NCBI GenBank assembly: GCA_016098155.1
Contig: JAAAJB010000150.1
Location: 44,167 to 60,734, forward strand
Direction: 5' to 3'
From: Actinomortierella ambigua
Lineage: Eukaryota > Mortierellomycota > Mortierellomycetes > Mortierellales > Mortierellaceae
DNA: 16,568 nt
Position 1 is the first letter of the stretch. Each line of letters opens with the position of its first letter. Made by a program: the position numbers and the translations under genes. The notes beneath the pieces were generated by a model that saw only the letters and a list, made by a program, of their open reading frames with translations, did not search any database and was not told the origin of the DNA. Below are positions 9,601 to 16,568 of this stretch, piece by piece.

Positions 9601-11543
9601 GCCCGGGAGGAGCAGATAAATCACCGCTGCTGTACCCACGACCATCATACCTGTCGGGTCAATCACAAGCGCTGTCGGCCACTACGAGCCAGGATCGGTC
9701 ACCGAGCATGCGTGCGATGACGCCTAACGAGGATTTGCAGCAACAGCAGCAGCAACATGGCGATCGCAGGGTCATGGAGGGGACAGGTCCGGTGTTGGTG
9801 GATATTGAACGGATCCCAAAGGCAATTCTGGATCAGCTCAAGGAGCAGCCGGCCCTTGCTGATGTCAGCTGGGATCATGACACAGGTATTGGCCATGGCC
9901 CATGTCGGGGGACGTTGAAAAGAAAAAGAGAGACATGTGTTGAAAACCTTGGTACAACTATTCTTTATTGTTGGTTTATTAACAATGATATTCTTTCTTT
10001 CTTTCATCTAGTGGATCTTCGACCACTGTTGGCCTCAGGTGCTCCGTTGCCGACATGCCACGAGTTCCTCGGAATCACATCGACGATGAAGGCGATGGAG
10101 GGCTATCCGCCAGAGCTGCAGAGGGTGGATGTGTTGGATATACATGTGCAGATGGACTACCCGGAGCCCAAGGACTATCTTCGGATGCGGGCACACGTGT
10201 GGGATGCGCTGGAGATGCGGCTGGACGAAGAGCTGAAGCTGAGCGAGGACTTTGTCAAGACGGCTAGCCAATGGGCGCACGATCGACAGCACGATGTGGA
10301 CCACCACTTGAAGAGTCTGTCACCCGAACCTGGAGGACCGCAGGATTACTATTACCAAGGGCTTCGAATGGGCGAGGGGTACAATTTTGACGACGACGAC
10401 GACGATGATGACGAAGATGGCGACGAATACAATGAGGAGGGGATGGACGAGGACGTTAATGAAGACGATGACGATCATGACGATAATGATGACGACGATA
10501 ATACTAATGACGACGATGAGGAGGAGGAGGAGGAGGAAGACGAGGAAGAGGACGAGGACGAGTACGAGGACGAAGAACATGTCTCGAGCGAATCCAAGGC
10601 AACGGAAAGTCTGTCAGAGACGACGGGTGATACTTTGCGGTGCACGGACGAGATGGAGTGGACGGATGCGGATGATCATGGGCACAGCAGCCTGGCGAGT
10701 ACGACCGTCGAGGACTGGAATGCTTTGCCAGGGAACAAGTCTCATCAGCAGAAGAAGAATAAGAAGAAAAAGACAAAGGGGAAGAAAAAGAGCAGCAGCA
10801 GCAGCAGCGACAAGAGCAGCAACCACCAGGGCGGAGTAGGAGAGGCTGCAGTTCGTAAGCGGGGCATGTCGTTCTCGACATCGTACCGGTTTGACAAGCA
10901 TCACATTGCGCCACTAGAGACGATGCGGGCGAACAAGCAGCGGGAGCTGCACGCGCATGCGGGGTCGATGTCGTCGATGTACGCGCGAGGCGGGTTCAAG
11001 GCGAATGTGGAGCGTATGGTGGAGGCCAAAGCGGAGCTGTCGGTCGAGATGGCAGAGTGTCGAGCGCGACTGATGCGGCTGCAGGAGACGACGGGCAAGT
11101 CGTTGCAGGAGAAGGAGCAAGTGTACAAGGGGATCATTGACAACTTTACGGTGGAGTGGAACGACTCTTACTTTGTCAAGCTGAAGGACGTGGAGGAGCA
11201 GATCCAGGGGATGAACCAGAAGCGGATCGAGGACCCGTGGATGGACATGTTGCTGATCCTGCTGTCGTGGCTGGTGCGAGGACTGTTTTACTTGGTGGAG
11301 GGCGTGACGCTGGTGATTATCATTGTGCGCCATGCATGGGGAAAGGCCAAGACGACCTTCCAGACGGTGCGGGTGGCTCGTCGGGAGCGCGAGCGGCAAC
11401 TGCATGGACAGCAGCCGCCGAATGGGTCGTCGATTGCGGAAGGCAACAGCAAGTTGAAGGGGTCATCGCCCAATGGTCTTCACCGTGTCTACAACAATAG
11501 TATGCTCAGCAGCAGCAGCAGCAGCAGCAGCAATGTGCGATGA
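5835..11543 (+). CDS. Large low-complexity protein with C-terminal coiled coil and membrane anchor, family not recognised
   Basis: Exons are 5835..6990, 7282..9059, 9165..9885 and 10012..11543, giving 1728 residues; phases 1, 0 and 1 agree at the three junctions. The first ~340 residues are Ser/Pro/His-rich with Asn/Ser and Ala-Pro repeats. A well-formed block (about 345-517, ending near a CIWDVDHMKMKAAEIEARY motif) spans the first junction. Low complexity follows to ~970, then a basic RRFTDLIMWKRQHKG segment. A second ordered block (about 1200-1330) contains VDLRPLLASGAPLPTCHEFL. Then come an Asp/Glu tract (1344-1410), a Lys-rich tract (1462-1490), a coiled-coil-like helix (1549-1627), a 34-residue hydrophobic segment (1629-1662) and a basic tail ending in eight Ser. 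This suggests a cytosol- or nucleus-facing protein anchored near its C-terminus. No catalytic motif was seen and no function is assigned. Confidence 0.85.
6456..6511 (+). repeat. AAC/AGC repeat coding for Asn/Ser tract
   Basis: Imperfect AAC, AGC, AAT and AAT-type triplets encode an Asn/Ser run in the low-complexity N-terminal part of gene 3. Confidence 0.85.
6639..6668 (+). repeat. GCTCCT hexamer repeat coding for Ala-Pro
   Basis: Four GCTCCT units plus one GCTCCC encode (Ala-Pro)5, followed by Ala/Ser-rich GCCTCTGCCTCT units. It lies within exon 1 of gene 3. Confidence 0.9.
6991..7281 (+). other. 291-nt intron of gene 3
   Basis: The donor is GTATGG and the acceptor is GCAAATAG. Without splicing the frame ends at a TGA at 7014. 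Splicing joins G|AG (Glu386) and continues into the ordered block. Contents are T-rich with a CT repeat (about 7106..7130) and a CTAAT motif at 7137. Confidence 0.75.
9060..9164 (+). other. 105-nt intron of gene 3
   Basis: The donor is GTAAAA and the acceptor is CTCTAG, phase 0. A CTAAT branch-like motif is near 9125. Read-through would terminate at a TAG at 9096. The basic stretch that follows (RSSLRRFTDLIMWKR) is continuous with the upstream acidic segment. Confidence 0.8.
9886..10011 (+). other. 126-nt in-frame intron of gene 3
   Basis: The donor is GTATTG, an AT-rich body has a TTAAC branch-like motif near 9979, and the acceptor is TTTCATCTAG. The length is a multiple of three and there is no in-frame stop, so both the spliced and the unspliced message are open. 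I treat it as an intron because of the composition change and the good acceptor. Retention would insert 42 residues. Confidence 0.7.
10388..10580 (+). repeat. GAC/GAT/GAG repeat coding for an acidic tract
   Basis: A nearly pure run of Asp and Glu codons gives about 65 mostly acidic residues in exon 4 of gene 3. The first part is mainly Asp and the last part mainly Glu. Confidence 0.9.
11508..11531 (+). repeat. (AGC)8 coding for polyserine
   Basis: Eight AGC codons encode Ser8, three residues before the stop of gene 3. Confidence 0.95.
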
Positions 11544-12241
11544 GGAACCCTTTCTTCCTCCCATATCATTTTTTTTTTTTTGGAGAGGCCAGCATGTCAC
11601 CATTTTCTATCTTCCTTTCTTTCCTTTCTCCTTTTTTTTTCTTTTTTTATCATTTTGTTCCTTCCTTCTTTCTTTCTCTCTTTCCTACTATCTTTTTTTA
11701 CATGCTGAATCCCCCAAGCATGTTGTACCATAATTGATGATCAGCTTAATCCGCTTCAACAGCAAAAATACAATATATGATAATATCACTCACTATTTAC
11801 ACCCTGTAGTTATATATACACACACACATATGGAGCAGAGTTCAGGCTCCACCCTATTATTGTCCGAGCCCCGCTGCCCAACGGCTCTAGTCCAAACAAC
11901 GTGGGTGGGGTTCCTTCCGAGCGAATGTCTTTTTCTTCTTCTTCTTTTCTCTACCTTGCTTCTCTCACGCAACACATCAGGAACCACATCCCTACACCTC
12001 ACTCCCTCTTCTTCCTCTTCTCCTCTCTGAAGCCAAAGAAATAAAGGGGGGTCCAAAGGAGAGAGCTGAATATAGAGAACAGAGAGGGGAGACCTGACTT
12101 GCTCACTTTTGCAGACACACCACCAACGCACGCACATTTGGATCAGGAGAGGAGGTGGTGGACTGTGTCCATTTCATTCAGGCGAGTGTGAGTACATTCA
12201 AGAAAGTGAATTGCAAAAGCAGTAGTAGTAGTAGTTGTGCC
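11544..12241. other. Intergenic region between gene 3 and the acyltransferase gene
   Basis: These 698 nt hold no gene I can support. The first 170 nt are T/C-rich (3' UTR-like), then an AT-rich stretch contains TATATA and CACACA. A CT-rich segment with AATAAA at 12040..12045 follows, then purine-rich sequence leading to the ATG at 12242. An in-frame TGA at 12095 bounds the acyltransferase frame, and I see no + strand ATG between about 11990 and 12241. Confidence 0.65.
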
Positions 12242-12893
12242 ATGGGGTGCTACCTGATGTTGTTGCCTGGAACCAATGGTGGTGGTGGTGGCTGTTGCTC
12301 GGTGGGGTTGCGTCCCTCTGTGCAGTGGTTATCGTCGTTACGGCCTTCTTTTGTCTCTTGTTCCTCCTCTTCTTCTTCTTCTTCCACTACCACTCCTTCT
12401 TCTTCTTCTCCTTCTTCTTCTTCTCCTTCTTCTTCTTTGTCTTCCCCTTCTCGGCAAGTTATTTCGCCGACGGCACTGTCCCTGTCACTCTCACGCTCCT
12501 TTTCTTCCTCTTCTTCTTCTTCAACCCCTTCTCTCTCCCCTGCCACCACTTCCACCTCTTCTTCTTCTTCCTCTCTTTCTACTTTGACTACCCCCAACAA
12601 CAACAACAACAACCACCATATCGTCTCGGCCCTTGACCTCGACATCGATCTTGACCCTCAACTGTACCTACTTCCTGCCACTACCACCACCACCATGGCC
12701 TCAGCCGAACTCGCAACGCCGCCGTCGACAGACGCCGACAGCCACCTTCTGCTGCCCTCTGACCGCCGCAAGTCGTTGGACCACCACCACCCCGCTCACC
12801 CTCACTCTCATCCGCACCTCCACAAGGCCACGTACTCGACCACAGCCACAGACAACAGCGGTGAGACAACCACCACCACCACCGTCACCGCTG

Positions 12894-12945
<52 letters not shown>

Positions 12946-15759
12946 CAAGGATGACAACAACAATGACAACAACATGACAACAACGACCACGACCACCACG
13001 ACCACGACGAAGGAGAGCAGCCCCGAGGCCCTTCTGAATGGATCGTCCACCCTGACCCGTCGCACCGTGACGACCACGACCACCACATCCTCATCCTCAT
13101 CCTCCTCCGCGACCCTCGTCCCCGACAACCCAACGGCACGGCTGGGGAGTAAGGACGACGATGACGAGCTGACAAAGCCGCGTCCTCTGAGCCTCGGGTG
13201 GAAGGTGGTGAGCGGGCTCGTGTGGGCAGTCTACTTTGATTTCGGAGCGACGTTGGTCTCGATGGTGCAGTGTGCGGTGCTGGTCCCCTGGCGGTGGCTG
13301 GCGCCGTCGTGGTATCGCCGAGTCATTGTGTGGACGTGTGGATTGTTTGGCGAGCTGTTGTTGAAGATGAACCAGTTGTTTGCGCCGGCCGAGGTGATCT
13401 TTACGGGCGACGAGAGCGTGCGTGGGTTGATGAAGAAGCGACGGAGAGTTGGGAAGGGAGAAGGAGAAGAGATTGACTTTGCAGCAGGCGAGGCAAGTGT
13501 CGCCTATGAGGTGACGGACGACGTTCTGTTGAACATGCCGGATAGACTGGTCTTGATTGCCAACCACCAGGTGAGTTTTTTTTTTTAAAGAGCGAAACGC
13601 CAAATAACAAAAACGCACATGTCTTCTTTACCACACAACAACCAACAACCAACAACAACAACAGCAACAGCGCAGAGAATCGTATGACCCCCTTCTCTCC
13701 TATATCCAAGTGATGCACAGTCTATCTTTGTATTTTTACTTTTTGGAGTCTGTTGCAAACGCGTATTCGTGGGATGATGAGGTGGGAACATCCACACTCT
13801 GTCGCTCAATGAGGAGGTTTGCTCGTGACGAGAGAAAAAAAAAAAGCACGCAGCAGCAAAGAAAAGAAGGAAAAGAGGAGAGAGGAGGGGCGTGTGCGCA
13901 TTAGACCCCTCCCTTCCCCTTTCCTCCACACCAAGGGTCTGGGCAATTTCAAAGGAGAGAGATTGAGAAAGAGAGAGGGGACACAATAGGGGGCTAGCTT
14001 TGACTCCAAACACCACCAATGCATCAAGGTCGAGGTCATGCGGTCACCCAACCCAACCTGCCTACCAAGCAATGGGAGAGAGAGAGAGAGAAAGAAAAGA
14101 CGCTGGGGCCTTCTTTTTTTCAGCCACACTCCATTTTCCTCCCTCTGTCCATGTAGCTCTTGCTACTGTTTTTGCACATGATTGTGGCGAATGAAGGAGA
14201 GTGGGTGAGTGAGCAACTGACTGACTGACTTGACTGGCTTAATCTTTTTAGATCTACTCGGACTGGATGTACCTGTGGTGCCTTGCCTACCTGGCCAAGA
14301 TGCACTCTGCCCTCAAGATCATCCTGCGCGGCGACCTCACCTGGATCCCTGTCTTTGGATGGTAACACATCGAGGAGAGACAGGACCCTTGTTTTTTTTT
14401 TGTTCTTTTGTTTTTCTCTTGTACTACAAATGAATAACTTTTTGCTTTCTGTTTTTGTCCTCTATTCTCCGTCCGTCATATTTAGGGTAAGTTTGACATA
14501 TTTCAACTCTACCACACACATAGTAACACCACTTTCTCGCTGGACTCTTGGACGGATCAACCCGAAAGGCTCGCTTCGCATCGGCTGGGGGAGGAGGAGA
14601 GGGACGCCAAGCACTTGATCTCTCTCTCTCTCCCTCGTCTCCCCTTTTTTGTTTGCTCTGTATCTTACAACATGTGCTAATGATCCAGTTGACGATTTTT
14701 TTATTTCTTTTTCGTCTTGTAGGGCATGCGGTTCCTCGAGTTTATTCTATTGAAGCGGAACGACTGGGAACATGATCGCCGGGCCATTGAAAGCAATCTG
14801 GATCAGGCACCCAAGGATGCGCCGCTGTGGCTCGTGGTCTTCCCTGAGGGCACGGTTGTCTCCAGGGACACCCGGAAGCGGTCGCATACTTTTGCTCAGA
14901 AGAATGGTTTGGTAAGTGAATGGGACATGTGTATCGATAGACTCTTTTTTTTTTCATCAATATGAAAAACAAGGGTTGTCAGAGTCGCCTAGTGCATAGA
15001 CTTGGGATAGACCCAACACTCTATAGCCTAGCTCTTTTATCACCCCACCATACTAAAACAAACTATTGCATCATCATCGTCGTCATCATCATCATCATAT
15101 TTATCCTTCATCTCTTCTCTCTCTTTCACACATCATAGACGGACCATCGCCATATCCTGTTGCCACGGACAAGCGGCCTCTTTGTATGCATCAACAAACT
15201 ACGATCATCCGTCGACTATGTCTACGACCTGACGATCGGCTACTCGGGCGTGGCGCGGGGCAATATCCCCCAGGAACTGTACCCGCTGCCCATGCTGTAC
15301 ATCAACAAGGTCTTCCCCAAGGAGCTCCACGTCCACGTCCGCCGCTTCCGTATTGCCGATATCCCCGAGGACGAGCCGGCCTTTGTGGACTGGGTCCGAG
15401 AGCGCTGGCAGGAGAAGGACGATCTGCTGGAAGAATTTTACACCCGCGGCCGGTTCCCGTCGCAGATGATCTCGGAGCAGGAGAAGGAAGGATGGATGGC
15501 GGCGTTGGCGTCGGGCAAGGTCGACGCATTGAAGAGTGGCAGTTACCACCACCACCACAATCAGAAGGAAACAGACGAGATGAGGCAGCGGTTGCAGGAC
15601 AAGAGGATGCAGGATGCATGCGAGGGCGCGGTCCGGATCCCGTTCTGGTCAAAGTCGCCGTTGTATGACCTGTTGGTGCCGACGAAATTGCATTTGGCGT
15701 GGAATGTGGTCTTGGTTGCGACCGTGGTAGCATACACTGGATATCGCTATTTCTCTTGA
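12242..15759 (+). CDS. Lysophospholipid acyltransferase, AGPAT/LCLAT1-type (PlsC domain)
   Basis: Proposed exons are 12242..13570, 14252..14361, 14486 (one nucleotide), 14723..14911 and 15139..15759, giving 749 residues. The catalytic motif NHQIYSD (441-447; His442-X4-Asp447) is split by the 681-nt intron. FGWGMRF...LKRN follows at about 478-494, then VFPEGT (519-524) and LLPRTSG near 552. These are the ordered motifs of the PlsC superfamily, which moves an acyl group from acyl-CoA to a lysophospholipid such as lysophosphatidate. A hydrophobic segment near 320-350 and a C-terminal one near 730-747 suggest an ER membrane protein. The N-terminal ~300 residues are Ser/Thr/Ala/His-rich and unlike typical 350-450 residue relatives. 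ATG 12242 is the first ATG and has a good context (GCCATGG). A second in-frame ATG at 12695 (CACCATGGCC) would give 598 residues. Confidence 0.88.
12358..12600 (+). repeat. TCT/TTC-rich repeat coding for polyserine
   Basis: Imperfect TCT/TCC triplets form two dense blocks (about 12358..12436 and 12504..12577), translated mostly as Ser with Pro and Thr. They end in an AAC run (12597..12612) encoding Asn. The tract could be partly 5' UTR if translation starts at 12695. Confidence 0.85.
12899..12943 (+). repeat. (GCT)15 coding for polyalanine
   Basis: Fifteen perfect GCT codons encode Ala15 (residues 220-234), just after GCT GCT ACT. ACC/ACG-rich polythreonine tracts flank it on both sides. A perfect repeat this long is expected to vary in length between strains. 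Confidence 0.95.
13571..14251 (+). other. 681-nt intron of the acyltransferase gene
   Basis: The donor CAG|GTGAGT and acceptor TTTTTAG are phase 0 and join NHQ to IYSD, restoring the catalytic motif. The intron contains CAA/AAC repeats near its start and a GA repeat at about 14074..14100. I found no conserved block in it that would suggest a hidden exon. Confidence 0.88.
14362..14485 (+). other. 124-nt intron A, before the one-nucleotide exon
   Basis: The donor is GTAACA. A TGAATAAC branch-like motif lies at 14431..14438, followed by a strong T/C tract and the acceptor CATATTTAG. The upstream exon ends in phase 2 (GGA TG). Confidence 0.6.
14486..14486 (+). other. Candidate single-nucleotide exon (G)
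   Basis: The context is TTTAG|G|GTAAGT. This one base completes TGG (Trp480) and sets phase 0 for the next exon GGC ATG CGG, giving the family-typical FGWGMRF. Without it the frame reaches a stop about 12 codons later. The same mRNA would also result from a non-canonical intron 14363..14722 or 14362..14721, so the call rests on splice-signal quality. Confidence 0.6.
14487..14722 (+). other. 236-nt intron B, after the one-nucleotide exon
   Basis: The donor GTAAGT is a perfect consensus. A CTAAT branch-like motif is at 14677..14681, followed by a T-rich tract and the acceptor CTTGTAG. The intron body has a CT repeat near 14620. Confidence 0.6.
14912..15138 (+). other. 227-nt intron of the acyltransferase gene
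   Basis: The donor is GTAAGT and the acceptor is CATCATAG, phase 0 on both sides. It joins KNGL to TDHRHILLPRTSG. A CAT/CGT repeat lies at about 15070..15098. Confidence 0.88.
15070..15098. repeat. (CAT/CGT)n microsatellite in an intron
   Basis: About nine TCA/TCG-type triplets lie 40 nt upstream of the acceptor at 15138. They are non-coding. Confidence 0.85.
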
Positions 15760-16139
15760 TTTGATTAGGAAGGAGTCTTTTTTCTTGTCTTCTTTTTTTT
15801 TTTCTTTTTCAAAGTTTCACCACAATGCAACTACCTCCCTGCCTATCCTAGGGGATTTTATATCGGGTCCATGTCTTTTTCGTTCCTTTTTGCTGCTATT
15901 TTTTTTACATATGTACTTTAAACCCTCCATCCTCACACCTACTCATAGCAAATGAAGTACCCTTCAACCTCCTCATCCTCTTCATCATTTGCTGGCGCAT
16001 GGATGTTTTAATGAAGCGACATCTACGTTTTACTATATTGTTGATCTATGGTCACAACAGACTAATTACCTTTTCTTTTCTTGTTAGTCAAATAAATCAC
16101 GCAGTCCAAGCCGTACGAACGCCATGCAACACCATAGGA
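15760..16139. other. 3' flank of the acyltransferase gene
   Basis: A T-rich 3' UTR-like stretch (15775..15910) is followed by mixed AT-rich sequence. AATAAA at 16091..16096 is a possible poly(A) signal about 330 nt after the stop. I see no gene. Confidence 0.6.
16091..16096 (+). terminator. Poly(A) signal candidate for the acyltransferase gene
   Basis: This is an exact AATAAA in the sequence CAAATAAATCACG. It lies 330 nt past the stop codon, which is a long but plausible 3' UTR. Confidence 0.35.
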
Positions 16140-16233
16140 CTAACCGTTACCTTTTTTTAAGGACTAAACTTGGCCGACTTGACCGGTAGTAACGATTCGA
16201 GTCTATAGAGTGGAAAAAAAATGTAATGGTTAG
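16140..16233. repeat. Imperfect inverted repeat with about 19-nt arms
   Basis: The left arm CTAACCGTTACCTTTTTTT (16140..16158) matches the reverse complement of the right arm (16214..16233) at all but two positions, over a 55-nt spacer. One of the two differences would be a G-U wobble in RNA. The octamer AGGACTAA also occurs twice directly (about 16135 and 16159). Confidence 0.5.
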
Positions 16234-16278
16234 CGACAAAAGTGACTGAAGAACAACCGCACAACCCCAGAACTTGAA

Positions 16279-16568
16279 TCAGCCGCCGAGAGCAGTCTTA
16301 CAGAACAAGAGGCGGCTTTGGCAAGAAGCAAACCTCGAGTTGCCCCCGAAGAGGTCTGAACTCACAACACCGTTGCAGGCTGCAGGCACTGCCGATGCAT
16401 GAGAGCCAGCTACCCCCCAGCAAGGAGTGGAGACGAACATGGATGAGGTCATGGAGAGACGCAGGCCTTTCCCGGACCTTCCCTCAGTACCCACGAGGAC
16501 AAACAGAGTATGGTGCATCATACCTGCAGTCCTGCATCCACTCGGTACCCCGTACACTCGCCATTCAA
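16279..16568 (-). CDS. Possible partial reading frame running off the window edge, unsupported
   Basis: The minus-strand frame is open from the window edge to a TGA at 16279..16281, about 95 codons, mixed composition and not low complexity. A + strand frame starting after a TGA near 16275 is also open to the edge for a similar length. No domain or motif is recognisable in either, and the strand cannot be chosen. It may be the 3' part of a neighbouring gene or chance. Confidence 0.15.
   Translation of the reverse strand, partial: EWRVYGVPSGCRTAGMMHHTLFVLVGTEGRSGKGLRLSMTSSMFVSTPCWGVAGSHASAVPAACNGVVSSDLFGGNSRFASCQSRLLFCKTALGG

Noticed and set aside
12155..12241. N-terminal extension of the acyltransferase from a GTG
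   Set aside because: GTG is not a normal nuclear start in fungi. The first ATG in the frame is 12242.
12250..12645. Glu-rich minus-strand open frame opposite the polyserine region
   Set aside because: It is the antisense reading of a TCT/TTC microsatellite, with no independent support.
14283..14618. Continuing the acyltransferase exon past 14486 through the open frame to 14618
   Set aside because: The frame ends in a TGA and would replace the conserved FGWGMRF region with unrelated sequence.
16060..16568. tRNA or 5S rRNA gene near the right end
   Set aside because: No A-box/B-box pair or cloverleaf could be found on either strand.
1..16568. CRISPR array, bacterial operon or prophage
   Set aside because: There are no regularly spaced direct repeats with unique spacers, and all supported genes have spliceosomal introns.

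Overview
The window looks like nuclear DNA of a filamentous fungus. The genes are intron-rich, with GT..AG introns of about 100 to 680 nt, T-rich acceptor tracts and CTAAT/TAAC-like branch sites. The proteins carry long Ser/Thr/Pro/His/Gln low-complexity stretches, and there are many trinucleotide and GA/CT microsatellites. An early-diverging fungus of the Mortierella type would fit the style of the lipid acyltransferase and the codon use, but that placement is an inference. The left edge is a run of 26 A, which looks like a contig edge rather than biology.

Four protein-coding genes are supported. (1) 1886..4035 (+), two exons: a roughly nine-pass membrane protein with a long polar loop, family not recognised. 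(2) 5517..4363 (-), four exons: a phosphatidylethanolamine-binding protein (PEBP) like yeast Tfs1. (3) 5835..11543 (+), four exons: a 1728-residue protein not recognised by family, with two conserved-looking blocks, an acidic tract, a Lys-rich tract, a coiled coil and a C-terminal hydrophobic anchor. (4) 12242..15759 (+): an AGPAT/LCLAT1-type lysophospholipid acyltransferase with a very long low-complexity N-terminus. Genes 1 and 2 converge (327 nt between stops), genes 2 and 3 diverge from a shared 317-nt region, and genes 3 and 4 are in tandem. Two of the four concern phospholipids (a PEBP and an acyltransferase) and two are unassigned membrane proteins, but nothing in the sequence shows that they act together.

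The most interesting observation is in the acyltransferase. The only way I can keep the conserved reading frame across 14362..14722 with canonical GT..AG introns is a one-nucleotide exon, the G at 14486, which sits in a perfect ag|G|gtaagt context. Other points worth a second look are an in-frame stop-free intron in gene 3, a tandem acceptor 9 nt apart in the PEBP gene, a poly(A) hexamer overlapping the PEBP stop codon, and an imperfect inverted repeat near the right end. Positions 1..1415 and 15760..16568 hold no gene I can support with confidence.
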